Below are positions 26,661 through 36,192 of a stretch of 64,000 nt of DNA, one piece after another. This stretch comes from Mycolicibacterium sp. CH28 (GTDB lineage Bacteria > Actinomycetota > Actinomycetes > Mycobacteriales > Mycobacteriaceae): the NCBI RefSeq assembly GCF_004745805.1, contig NZ_SRLQ01000001.1, forward strand, positions 446,110 to 510,109. Reading direction: 5' to 3'. Each line of letters starts with the position of its first letter. Positions within the stretch are counted from its first letter, which is position 1. The translations under genes were made by a program, and so were the position numbers. The notes beneath the pieces are model-generated. The model saw nothing but the letters and a program-made list of their open reading frames with translations. It did no database searches and was not told where the DNA came from.

Positions 26661-27398
26661 GTGCCGATACCGGAGAGCCGGTCGCAAGTCCGATCGATCG
26701 GGCGCCCCCGCAACGCCGCCGAGCCCACGGGGACCACAACGCCGCGCACCGGCATCGTCAACGCGGCGACTCGACTGTTCTCCGAAAAGGGTTATGCCCA
26801 AACGACAATGAGCGACATAGCGCGCGCGGCTGGGCTTCAACAATCGTCGCTCTACTACTGGTTCCGCAACAAGGAGCAGCTGCTAGGGGAGACGCTGCTG
26901 GTGAACCGGGCGCCACTGAAGTTCATCGCCGAAGTCGGTGCCGGTTCCGGGTCACCGGCGGTCAAGCTCTACCGCCTGCTGCGCTTCGACACCATGCAGC
27001 TGGCGCTGTCGCCGATCGACTTCAACGAGATTCAGCGCATCGCCCACGACCAGCGTGCCGAGTTCCATCAGTTCTGGACCGATTACGAACGGCTCAGGGA
27101 CTGGGTGGCCGACCTGATCGGTGCGGCGATCGCCGAGGGGAAGTTCATCGACTGCGACCGACTGGAGACGGCCGGGTTGCTGCTGAATTTCGACGAAGGC
27201 GCGCAGAAGCGGACCAGGCTGCTCACCGACGACCAGGACCGGGTTGCCGAGGCGATCCGGGTCGCCGAGCAGGTGGCCACCATCGCAGTGCGCGGACTAC
27301 TCAAGCGCCCCAGCGAGATCGGCCGAATCAGCGATCAGGCCGGTCAGTTCGAGGACGCAGCGTTGGCCCTGCGCAGCCAGTCCCCACCGCAGACGTGA
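26661..27398 (+). CDS. TetR/AcrR-family regulator
   Basis: This 245-residue regulator has its helix-turn-helix near residues 30-75: RTGIVNAATRLFSEKGYAQTTMSDIARAAGLQQSSLYYWFRNKEQLL. The C-terminal ligand domain is not assignable. It is 62 bases after the creatininase gene and likely controls the ligase-hydrolase pair through the palindrome at 24300. Two starts are credible: this GTG with a leaderless-type -10, or a GTG at 26595 that overlaps the preceding stop as GTGA and adds 22 residues. I prefer 26661 for the promoter match. Confidence 0.87.
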   Translation: MPIPESRSQVRSIGRPRNAAEPTGTTTPRTGIVNAATRLFSEKGYAQTTMSDIARAAGLQQSSLYYWFRNKEQLLGETLLVNRAPLKFIAEVGAGSGSPAVKLYRLLRFDTMQLALSPIDFNEIQRIAHDQRAEFHQFWTDYERLRDWVADLIGAAIAEGKFIDCDRLETAGLLLNFDEGAQKRTRLLTDDQDRVAEAIRVAEQVATIAVRGLLKRPSEIGRISDQAGQFEDAALALRSQSPPQT

Positions 27399-27401
27399 GC
27401 C

Positions 27402-28418
27402 TCACTCCCGCCCGGCTGACACCCACGTCGGGTCGACAGAGCGGCCACCGGTAACGTCCGCGCCCGCGGCATCCAGTGCCGCCACTTGATCAGGATCGAG
27501 CCGCACTGTCAGCGATCCGGCGTTCTCGTCGACGCGGGCGGCCCGGCGGGTGCCCGGAATTGGGACCGACGCCACGCCCAGTGACCCGGCCCGTTGCCGC
27601 AGCCACGCCAGGGCGACCTGCGCCGGGGTGGCGTCTGCCTCCGCTGCGATCGACGTGACCACCTGCACCACGGCAAGATTGGCGTCCAGGGCGCCTTCGG
27701 CGAACCGGGGGATGTGGCGGCGGAAGTCCGACCCCGACGACAGATCGGCGGTGGAGCGCACCGCGCCGGCCAGGAAGCCGCGACCCAGCGGCGAGTAGGG
27801 CACGAAGCCGACGCCGAGCTCGGCGGCAGCCGGCACCACATGGCGCTCGACGTCGCGGCTCCAGATCGACCATTCACTCTGGACCGCCGCGATCGGGTGG
27901 ACCGCCACCGCGGCACGCAGTTCGTCGGCGGTCACCTCGGACAGTCCCAGATGGCGTACCTTGCCGGCGGCGACCAGTTCGGCCATCGCCCCGACGGTTT
28001 CCTCGATCGGCACGGACACGTCGCGGCGGTGCATGTAGTAGAGGTCGATCACGTCGGTGCCGAGCCGCTCGAGGCTCTCGTCTAGGCAGCGCCGCACGTA
28101 CTCGGCGTCGCCGCGGGCCGCCAGCCTCCCGGTGGTCGGATCGCCGTCGATGCCGAACTTCGTCGCCAGCGTCACCTCGCCGCGGCGATCGGCCAGCAGC
28201 CGGGAGATCAGTCGCTCATTGGCCCCGCCGCCATAGACGTTGGCGGTGTCGATGAACGTGACGCCCACGTCCAGGCAGTGGTGCAGCGTCGCCAGCGACT
28301 CGGTGTCGTCGACCTCGCCGTAGACCGGGGTCAGCGCCATCCCGCCGAAACCGATCGCGCTGACCGTCAAACCGTCGCCCAACACCGTGTGTGGCACTAC
28401 GCCCTCTACCGAGCCCAT
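27402..28418 (-). CDS. Aldo/keto reductase
   Basis: This 338-residue TIM-barrel NADPH oxidoreductase has the catalytic tetrad in place: D and Y in FIDTANVYGGG, K in LATKFGID, H in DLYYMHRRDV. NADPH-site elements are GFVPYSPLGRGFLAG and VASVPIPGTRRAARVDENAGS near the C-terminus. Substrate unknown; this subgroup takes various aldehydes and ketones. GGGAGG precedes the ATG. It is convergent with the TetR gene and divergent from the CBS gene. Confidence 0.92.
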   Translation of the reverse strand: MGSVEGVVPHTVLGDGLTVSAIGFGGMALTPVYGEVDDTESLATLHHCLDVGVTFIDTANVYGGGANERLISRLLADRRGEVTLATKFGIDGDPTTGRLAARGDAEYVRRCLDESLERLGTDVIDLYYMHRRDVSVPIEETVGAMAELVAAGKVRHLGLSEVTADELRAAVAVHPIAAVQSEWSIWSRDVERHVVPAAAELGVGFVPYSPLGRGFLAGAVRSTADLSSGSDFRRHIPRFAEGALDANLAVVQVVTSIAAEADATPAQVALAWLRQRAGSLGVASVPIPGTRRAARVDENAGSLTVRLDPDQVAALDAAGADVTGGRSVDPTWVSAGRE

Positions 28419-28500
28419 AGTCGGCCTCCCTTTCGTCCATGTGACCCAACCCCAACTGAGGCGGATTGCTTCCGCGGGGCCCGGATAGGCCTTAGCCTGA

Positions 28501-28516
28501 TGTGACATCCATCACA
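28501..28516. promoter_or_regulatory. Consensus CRP box before the CBS-domain gene
   Basis: TGTGACATCCATCACA matches the TGTGA-N6-TCACA consensus of cAMP receptor protein at all ten fixed positions. It ends 12 bases before the ATG at 28529 and lies just downstream of a possible -10 (TAGCCT, 28493-28498), so it would be expected to repress if that -10 is used. It could also act on the divergent aldo/keto reductase promoter. Confidence 0.7.
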
Positions 28517-28528
28517 AGGGGGTGGGCG

Positions 28529-28960
28529 ATGCGTATCGCGGACATTCTGCGGTCCAAGGGCTCTGCGGTGGCGACCGTCACCGAGACGACGACGGTGACC
28601 GGTCTGCTGGCTGAGCTGGTCATGCACAACATCGGGGCGATGGTGGTCGTCGGACCAGACGGTGTGGTCGGCATCGTCTCCGAGCGCGACGTGGTGCGCA
28701 AACTCTACGAGCACGGCCCTGAACTGCTACGGCACCAGGTCGCCGATGTCATGAGCGCCGTGCTGGTGACCTGCACCCCGGACGATCTGGTCGATGACCT
28801 CAGTGCGTTGATGACTAACAACCGGGTGCGCCATGTTCCGGTCATCCAGGGCGGCCGGTTGATCGGCATCGTCAGCATCGGCGACGTGGTGAAGAACCGG
28901 ATGGAGCAGCTGCAATCCGAGCAGGAGCGGCTGCAGGCCTACATCACCCAGGGCGGCTAA
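28529..28960 (+). CDS. Twin CBS-domain protein (Rv2406c-like)
   Basis: This 143-residue protein consists of little more than two CBS domains (residues 1-65 and 70-130), the second containing VRHVPVIQGGRLIGIVSIGDVVKNR. CBS pairs bind adenine nucleotides and sense energy state; this stand-alone form has no known partner. A purine-rich AAGGGGGTG precedes the ATG. The consensus CRP site directly upstream suggests cAMP control. Order and length match Rv2406c. Confidence 0.9.
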   Translation: MRIADILRSKGSAVATVTETTTVTGLLAELVMHNIGAMVVVGPDGVVGIVSERDVVRKLYEHGPELLRHQVADVMSAVLVTCTPDDLVDDLSALMTNNRVRHVPVIQGGRLIGIVSIGDVVKNRMEQLQSEQERLQAYITQGG

Positions 28961-29266
28961 CCGGCTGGGACCGGCTCGGCCACCCCGTTGAGGAGGTCGT
29001 TGCCGGTGAACGCGCCGCGGTAGGCAGCCGCCGGGTGGGTGTCGGGAAGCCGGTCACCGCGGCCCAGCAATTTGTGGCGCAGCGTGCCGGGCTTGTCCGT
29101 GGCGATCAAGCCGCGTTCCCGCAGCGTCGGGAACAGCCGGTCGGCGACTCCCTGGAACGAGGACCCAGTTGGCGCCTTCGACAGACTTGCGCCAGTTGCC
29201 ATTCCGCGGTGCCCGCAATCCGAACATATCGGCGAAGAGCAGAGCCGGCCGTGACCGCCGGCGCAC
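28957..29266 (-). pseudogene. Relic of a flavin-dependent (LLM/NtaA-type) monooxygenase
   Basis: Two short reading frames on the minus strand read together like pieces of a nitrilotriacetate monooxygenase-type flavoprotein. One frame (29266 leftward) gives ALLFADMFGLRAPRNGNW, similar to the N-terminal FADxxG region. A shifted frame (to 28957) gives VADRLFPTLRERGLIATDKP and KLLGRGDRLP, like the family's C-terminal end. About 300 residues between them are missing and a frame change is needed. No functional product is expected. The call rests on motif resemblance only. Confidence 0.55.
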
Positions 29267-29275
29267 GGTAGGCGC

Positions 29276-29872
29276 TCAGCTCCAGGAGTACTCGGCCCGC
29301 AAGCGGGCGGCCACCAGGTCGAAGATCGGCCGCTCCAGGATCGCGCCCTCGCGGCGGATGCCCTCCTCGGGAACGTCGAGCACCCGGTCCAGTCGTACCC
29401 AGCTGGGCCGCCCGTCGTAGTCCCAGCTGCCCGCGCCGATGCCGATCCAGTTCGTTTCGTCGGCGTGGTGGGTCTGACTCGACAGCATCAGCCCGAGCAG
29501 CGTCTGGCGGTCCCGGCCGACGACGAGCACCGGACGGTCCTTGCCCTGGGTCGGGTCGTCTTCGTAGACCACCCAGGTCCAGACCACCTCGCCCGGGTCG
29601 GCGCGACCGTCGAGGTCCGGGGCGTAGACGAGTTTGCGGGCGCGGTGCGCGGTCGGGACGCTGGCGCTGGTCACCGGGCGGCCAGCGGTGATCGCGGCCG
29701 GCTGTTCGACGGTGACGGCACTGGCCACGAGCGCTTCGATACCCATCCTGAGCCCCTGCTGGATGGTCCGCGGCACGGCCTCCGGGATGGGTAGTTGCCG
29801 AATGAACTTGGGCGCCTCGTTGAACACGAGGTGCTCTGCGAACTTCTGCAACGTCCTCCACTGCGACGCCAT
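29276..29872 (-). CDS. PemK/MazF-like protein (Rv2405 family)
   Basis: This 198-residue protein has a C-terminal PemK/MazF-like barrel: KLVYAPDLDGRADPGEVVWTWV, then DRPVLVVGRDRQTLLGLMLSS, and a WVRLDRVLDVPEEGIRREGAI stretch. The N-terminal 70 residues are helical and unlike toxins. No antitoxin gene is adjacent, and the protein is conserved as Rv2405 next to lepA, so a housekeeping role is as likely as a toxin role. Start options are the Met at 29872 (chosen), 29884 or 29896. Confidence 0.78.
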   Translation of the reverse strand: MASQWRTLQKFAEHLVFNEAPKFIRQLPIPEAVPRTIQQGLRMGIEALVASAVTVEQPAAITAGRPVTSASVPTAHRARKLVYAPDLDGRADPGEVVWTWVVYEDDPTQGKDRPVLVVGRDRQTLLGLMLSSQTHHADETNWIGIGAGSWDYDGRPSWVRLDRVLDVPEEGIRREGAILERPIFDLVAARLRAEYSWS

Positions 29873-29919
29873 TCTCGACAGCATAGCGGCCCGCATCGGC
29901 GTGGACCCGGCGCGCGATT

Positions 29920-31866
<1,947 letters not shown>

Positions 31867-31874
31867 GGGGCTCG

Positions 31875-32630
31875 ATCAACAACCCACACGTCGTTCGGGG
31901 GCGATGGGTTCTTTGCGCCGCAACGGCTGTCGTCGTGCTGGCCGGCTGCACCACCACGGTGGCGGGCACCGCGCACCGCGATCTGCGCGCCGCACCGGTG
32001 CGTGATCTGGTCGCGGTTCTGCCCAGCAGCGCCACAATCAGCCAGGCGGTAGGCAACCGACTGGACGCCTCCCAGCCGCCGGTGGCCGGCGCAATCGACG
32101 TACTTCCCAATGGGATTCGCGACAGCGACACCGCCAGCCCGATCGAATGTCTGGGGCCCGTGTCCCCGTTCATGCGGATCGTCTACGAGGTGGGGGAGGT
32201 GCGTGGCGCGGCCTGGCAGGAGTTCTCGCACTACGGCGGCACCCAAACCGTCTCCAGCGCCGATGTCGGCGTCATCGAGTTCAGCTCCGCTGCCGAGGCG
32301 CAACGGATGTTCGGCGTGTTCGTGGCGCGTTGGAAGTCCTGCGACAACACCACCGTGACGACCGCGCTGCACAACGCCACCGACACCCGGCTCTACGAGA
32401 AGATCACCGACGTCCGCCTTGACGGTCCGCTGTTGTCGGCGACGGTGGTCAACTCCGATAGCCAGCGCGACGCGCAATTCCCCACCGAGCGGGCCGTCGG
32501 CCTGGCCGACGACTGCATTGTCGACGTCGACGTCGCGGTCACCGACGGGTCACCGGCCCAGCAGCGCGCCTCGGGCCGGGCGCTGCGGGTGGCCACGGGT
32601 GTCCTGGACGCGGTCAACCAGGGACGCTGA
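31875..32630 (+). CDS. Sensor-domain lipoprotein (LppR-like), start codon non-canonical
   Basis: This secreted lipoprotein has a PknH-like extracellular sensor domain. The reading frame encodes NNPHVVRGRW, then a hydrophobic LCAATAVVVLAGC with the lipobox LAGC, then the soluble domain with paired cysteines near DSDTASPIECLG, WKSCDN and LADDCIVD. There is no in-frame ATG, GTG or TTG between the upstream stop at 31785 and a GTG at 31935 that falls four codons before the lipobox cysteine and would destroy the signal peptide. I therefore mark an ATC at 31875, four bases after GGGGG, as the likeliest start; 31935 is the conservative choice. Confidence 0.65.
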   Translation: MNNPHVVRGRWVLCAATAVVVLAGCTTTVAGTAHRDLRAAPVRDLVAVLPSSATISQAVGNRLDASQPPVAGAIDVLPNGIRDSDTASPIECLGPVSPFMRIVYEVGEVRGAAWQEFSHYGGTQTVSSADVGVIEFSSAAEAQRMFGVFVARWKSCDNTTVTTALHNATDTRLYEKITDVRLDGPLLSATVVNSDSQRDAQFPTERAVGLADDCIVDVDVAVTDGSPAQQRASGRALRVATGVLDAVNQGR

Positions 32631-32680
32631 ACGCCGGTTGGGACACAGGAAGCTGACAGCTGGCGGACAACTGGAGGACA

Positions 32681-33406
32681 ATGTCGTCCGTGAGGTTGTC
32701 CGTGAGCCGCCGCCTGCCCGTCCTCTGCGCCGCCGCGCTTGTTGGCGCGACATTGTCAGGATGCGTCTCGGCAGTGAGCGGAACGGCCGTGCGAGCTCAG
32801 GACACCGGCCCGATCGGGCTCGAGGTCCCGCTGCTCAAGGAGTCCGACCTCGACCGGGTGCTGCTCAGTGCCGGCGAGGTCAACGGAATCATGGGGGCCA
32901 CAGGCATTCGGGTGACCGCGTCGTCGGAGAGCATGAGTGACAACTCCGACGGTGTGTCCGACGTGGACTGCCTGGGGGCGATCTACGGCGCGGAGGACCG
33001 CGTCTATCAGGGCAGCGACTGGACCGCTGTTCGCGATCAGGTGCTTCAGGAGCCCGCCAACGACAACCAGCACTGGGTCGAGCAGATCGCCGTGCTCTAC
33101 CCGTCGGCCGTCAAGGCCCAGAAGTTCGTCGATGACTCGCGGACCACCTGGCAGCGGTGTGGGGGCTCGTCGATCGACATCGACAACTCCGAGGCGCACT
33201 CGACCTGGAAGATCGACAAGGCAGACGTCGGCGGAACCATCCTGAGTCAGACCTCCACTCAGCGTAACGCCGGCGGGTGGGGATGCCAGCATGCGCTGAC
33301 AACGGCGTCCAACCTCGTCGTCGAAGCCTGGGCGTGCAGTGACGCGATCACCGACGAGGCCCAGAGCATTGCCTCCGGAATGGTCAAGAACGCCGCGAAG
33401 AAGTAG
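32681..33406 (+). CDS. Sensor-domain lipoprotein (PknH extracellular domain-like)
   Basis: This 241-residue lipoprotein has an N-terminal positive segment, a hydrophobic stretch LPVLCAAALVGATLSGC with the lipobox LSGC, then a PknH-like sensor domain with four cysteines (VDCLGAI, WQRCGGS, GWGCQHA, AWACSDA) expected to form two disulfides. Ligand unknown. It is 50 bases after the LppR-like gene and shares its fold, so the two look like a tandem duplication. The ATG at 32681 gives a normal signal peptide. Confidence 0.87.
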   Translation: MSSVRLSVSRRLPVLCAAALVGATLSGCVSAVSGTAVRAQDTGPIGLEVPLLKESDLDRVLLSAGEVNGIMGATGIRVTASSESMSDNSDGVSDVDCLGAIYGAEDRVYQGSDWTAVRDQVLQEPANDNQHWVEQIAVLYPSAVKAQKFVDDSRTTWQRCGGSSIDIDNSEAHSTWKIDKADVGGTILSQTSTQRNAGGWGCQHALTTASNLVVEAWACSDAITDEAQSIASGMVKNAAKK

Positions 33407-33425
33407 CGGCAGCTACCGCCCGCTT

Positions 33426-33440
33426 CGGCAGGTTATGCCG
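33426..33440 (+). terminator. Weak hairpin after the sensor lipoprotein gene
   Basis: CGGCA-GGTTA-TGCCG is a 5-bp stem 20 bases after the stop, followed 11 bases later by a TTTTT run. It may end the lipoprotein transcript. The stem is short, so confidence is low. Confidence 0.25.
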
Positions 33441-33517
33441 ACACCGAGTAGCTTTTTCGGCGAAGTGCCGACGGACGTATGAGTCCTGAGTGCGCGTCCA
33501 GCGGAGGAGGGTCGGGC

Positions 33518-34405
33518 ATGGCCGAGCGGGGCAGCGCGTTGGTGAGCGCCGACTGGCTCAAGTCGCGGTTGGCATCGCCGGGCATTGTCGTTCTCGACGC
33601 CACCGTGTGGCTCTCAACACCCCTGCGCGACGGCGACTTCCGGGCCATCAGCGGGTGGCAGACCTGGTCCGAGCACCACATTCCGACGGCACGGCACGCC
33701 GACCTGATCGACGACTTCGCCGACCGGGACGCCGCGACACATTTCGCTCGCCCCGATGCCGCGGTGTTGGCGCAGCAGGTGGCCGAACTGGGCGTCAACG
33801 CCGAGGACACCGTCGTCATCTATGACCGTGATGGGGGGATCTGGGCCGCTCGGCTCTGGTGGATGCTGCGCGCGATCGGTGTCGACGCGCGGGTTCTCGA
33901 CGGAGGCTGGACAAACTGGCTTGCCAGCGGGGGACCTGTCGTGAAAGGTACTGAATCGCAGTCATATTCGCCGGTGCGGGGGAATTTCCTCCTCAATCAC
34001 GTTGACCGCGAGTGCTGGGTGGACCTCGACGAGGTGGAGCGCGTCGTGGCCGGCGACGCCGAAGGGGCCCTGATCTGTGCCCTGGGATCGGATGCCTTCA
34101 CCGGCGCGGTGCCCACCCGCTATGCCCGGCGCGGGCACATACCTGGCAGCACGAACGTGCCTGCCCGCGCCGTCGTCGACGACCAGCGTCAGCTGCTGCC
34201 GCGCGAACAGCTGCATGAGTTGCTGGCACCGCTGGTAAGTGATCCGGGCCCCCTGCTCGTCTATTGCGGCGGGGGAATCTCGGCATGCCTGCTGGCGCTG
34301 GCATTGACCGAACTCGGTCGCGGTGACGTCCGGGTATACGACGGATCGCTCGACGAGTGGACGGCGGACCCCCGGCTTCCGGTCAGCGGGGTTGTCCCGC
34401 AATGA
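33518..34405 (+). CDS. Thiosulfate/3-mercaptopyruvate sulfurtransferase (two rhodanese domains)
   Basis: This 295-residue protein has two rhodanese domains. The first is non-catalytic (DATVWLSTPLRDGDF and SEHHIPTARHAD). The second has the active loop LLVYCGGGISACLLAL with the catalytic cysteine. It transfers sulfane sulfur to cyanide or another acceptor. I chose the ATG at 33518 because GGAGGAGG lies 8 bases upstream; an ATG at 33479 has no such site. Confidence 0.88.
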   Translation: MAERGSALVSADWLKSRLASPGIVVLDATVWLSTPLRDGDFRAISGWQTWSEHHIPTARHADLIDDFADRDAATHFARPDAAVLAQQVAELGVNAEDTVVIYDRDGGIWAARLWWMLRAIGVDARVLDGGWTNWLASGGPVVKGTESQSYSPVRGNFLLNHVDRECWVDLDEVERVVAGDAEGALICALGSDAFTGAVPTRYARRGHIPGSTNVPARAVVDDQRQLLPREQLHELLAPLVSDPGPLLVYCGGGISACLLALALTELGRGDVRVYDGSLDEWTADPRLPVSGVVPQ

Positions 34406-34420
34406 TCACCGCAGACCCGA

Positions 34421-35659
34421 TCACTGGTGCGGGCCAGCTTTTCTGCTGACCCGCCGGCCGGCCAGGAACGCCGTCAGCGCCAGCGCGGACATCGTCACCA
34501 TCACCACGGCCAGCGGCAGCGCGGTATGTTCGCCGCCGAGCCCGACCAGCGGTGAGACGGCGGCGCCCAAGCCGAATTGCAGGGCGCCCAGGCCGGCCGA
34601 CCCGGCCCCCGAGGCGCGCGGAACGGCGCCCAACGCCAGTGCGGTGGAGTTGCCCAGAATCAGGCCCTGGGACGCCACCGCGACGAAGATCGGGATCATG
34701 AGCAGCCAGCTGGCAGCCCCGGTGAGAACCAGGGCCAGCAGGGTCAGCGTCGCGGCCATGGTCAACGCCAGCCCCACGGCCAGTTGCTTGGCGCTGGAGA
34801 TGGTGAGACTCAGGCGGGCCGATAGTGCGCTGACGGAGACGATGCCCAACGCGTTGACGCCGAAGGCGATGCCGTACTGAGTGGGCGTCAAGCCCATCAT
34901 GACCTGGTAGACGAACGGTGATGCCGAGATGTAGGCCATCATCACGGAGAAGCCGAATCCGAAGGCCAGCGTGTTGGTGACGTAGGCGCGCGAACGCAGC
35001 TCGGTCCACGGCGACGTACCTTGTTCCGCATCGGCTTTCAACCGTTCACGGCGATGTTTCGGGTGCGATTCGCGGACCACCGCGACCGTCGCGATGAGCA
35101 TGGCCACCGCGACGCCGCAGACCACCCACAAGATGCCGCGCCAGCCGGCCGGGCCGACCAGCAGGCCGCCGACGGACGGGGCGATCACCGGGGCCACGCC
35201 ACCGACGATCATCATCAGGCTGAACGCCCGGGCGGCGGCCTTACCGGTGGCCAGATCGGAGATCACGGCGCGACCGATCACCATGCCGGCCGCGCCGGTG
35301 AAGCCCTGGGCGAACCGGGCGGCGATCAGGACGCCGATGCTGGGGGCGGTCGCTGCCACCGCGCTGGCGGCGACGCACAACAGCGTGCCGACCAGGAGTG
35401 GGCCGCGCCGGCCCAGCCGGTCGGACAGCGGGCCGAAGGCCAACTGCCCGAACGTCAGTCCGAGAAGAAAGGCGGTGAGCGTCAGCTGCACCCCGGTGGC
35501 GCTGGCCCGCAGCTCGGCGGTCATCTGGGGAAAGGCGGGCAAATACAGGTCGGTGGCCACCGGCGCGACGGCCGCCAGCAGGGCAAGCACCAGTAGCAGC
35601 CACGGCGAGACGGTGGCGTCGCGCTCCGAGAGAGGAGTGGTCTGGATCTCGGTGCGCAT
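34421..35659 (-). CDS. Bcr/CflA-family multidrug MFS transporter
   Basis: This 412-residue protein has 12 predicted membrane helices. The first helix APVATDLYLPAFPQM and the motif-A loop GPLSDRLGRRGPLLVG are typical of drug:proton antiporters such as Bcr (bicyclomycin) and CflA. It likely exports a hydrophobic compound. The ATG at 35659 has GAGGA five bases upstream. It is divergent from a MarR regulator and shares a palindromic promoter region with it. Confidence 0.92.
   Translation of the reverse strand: MRTEIQTTPLSERDATVSPWLLLVLALLAAVAPVATDLYLPAFPQMTAELRASATGVQLTLTAFLLGLTFGQLAFGPLSDRLGRRGPLLVGTLLCVAASAVAATAPSIGVLIAARFAQGFTGAAGMVIGRAVISDLATGKAAARAFSLMMIVGGVAPVIAPSVGGLLVGPAGWRGILWVVCGVAVAMLIATVAVVRESHPKHRRERLKADAEQGTSPWTELRSRAYVTNTLAFGFGFSVMMAYISASPFVYQVMMGLTPTQYGIAFGVNALGIVSVSALSARLSLTISSAKQLAVGLALTMAATLTLLALVLTGAASWLLMIPIFVAVASQGLILGNSTALALGAVPRASGAGSAGLGALQFGLGAAVSPLVGLGGEHTALPLAVVMVTMSALALTAFLAGRRVSRKAGPHQ
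34429..34454. terminator. Hairpin at the convergent ends of sulfurtransferase and MFS genes
   Basis: GCGGG-C-CAGC, loop TTTTCT, GCTG-A-CCCGC forms nine base pairs with one internal mismatch. It lies within the last codons of the MFS gene and 23 bases after the sulfurtransferase stop. It could serve both directions. Confidence 0.5.
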
Positions 35660-35674
35660 GACTGTCCTCAATAG

Positions 35675-35710
35675 GTAGTTATGAGTTAATAACTATGGAA
35701 TGATAACTAC
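35675..35710. promoter_or_regulatory. MarR-type operator array between MFS and MarR genes
   Basis: TAGTTAT (35676) faces ATAACTA (35689) with a 6-base spacer. A third half-site, ATAACTAC (35703-35710), is the exact complement of GTAGTTAT at 35675. This AT-rich palindromic cluster stands out from the GC-rich background and lies exactly in the divergent promoter, so it is probably bound by the adjacent MarR protein. Confidence 0.65.
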
Positions 35711-35727
35711 TGGAGTAGGCTTTGTCC

Positions 35728-36186
35728 ATGGACAGTGACCTAGCCGATCTGGCCGAGGCGATCCTGGGGGTGGGCAGGGAGCTTCGGCTGCGGACCGAAG
35801 CCGCTGGGCCGGCGACATCAGGCAGGGAAGCCGCTGTCGTCGCGTTGACCGCGCAGGAAGCCCACGTGATGCGGCACATCGACCACCATCCGGGCGTCAC
35901 GCCCAGTGATCTCGCGCGGGCCACCGGCCTGCAGCGCAGCAATTTGTCCACCGCGCTACGCGGGCTGGAACGCCGCGGCTTCGTCGAGCGGCGCGTCGAT
36001 CCGCAGGACGCCAGGGGTATCAATCTGTTTCCGACCGACCGCGCCGCCGACAATCTCACGCGGCTGCGGCGGCAGTGGGCCGATCAGCTGGCGAGTGCGC
36101 TGGGTGGCGACTTGCGGCATGCGGCGACCGCCAAGGCACTGCTCCAGCGGGTCGAAGCCGGCCTGATGGCCGAGCGCCTCGGCTGA
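35728..36186 (+). CDS. MarR-family regulator
   Basis: This 152-residue winged-helix dimer has the recognition region near residues 60-95: TPSDLARATGLQRSNLSTALRGLERRGFVERRVDPQDAR. It probably represses the divergent drug exporter and itself through the palindromes at 35675-35710 and is relieved by a phenolic or drug ligand. An in-frame TTG two codons upstream is less likely. The 3' end lies 6 bases from the convergent trehalase gene. Confidence 0.9.
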   Translation: MDSDLADLAEAILGVGRELRLRTEAAGPATSGREAAVVALTAQEAHVMRHIDHHPGVTPSDLARATGLQRSNLSTALRGLERRGFVERRVDPQDARGINLFPTDRAADNLTRLRRQWADQLASALGGDLRHAATAKALLQRVEAGLMAERLG

Positions 36187-36192
36187 AGCCTC

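Noticed and set aside
29276..29872. PemK/MazF-like gene as half of a toxin-antitoxin pair
   Set aside because: No antitoxin-sized partner is adjacent on either strand, and the gene is a conserved neighbour of lepA.
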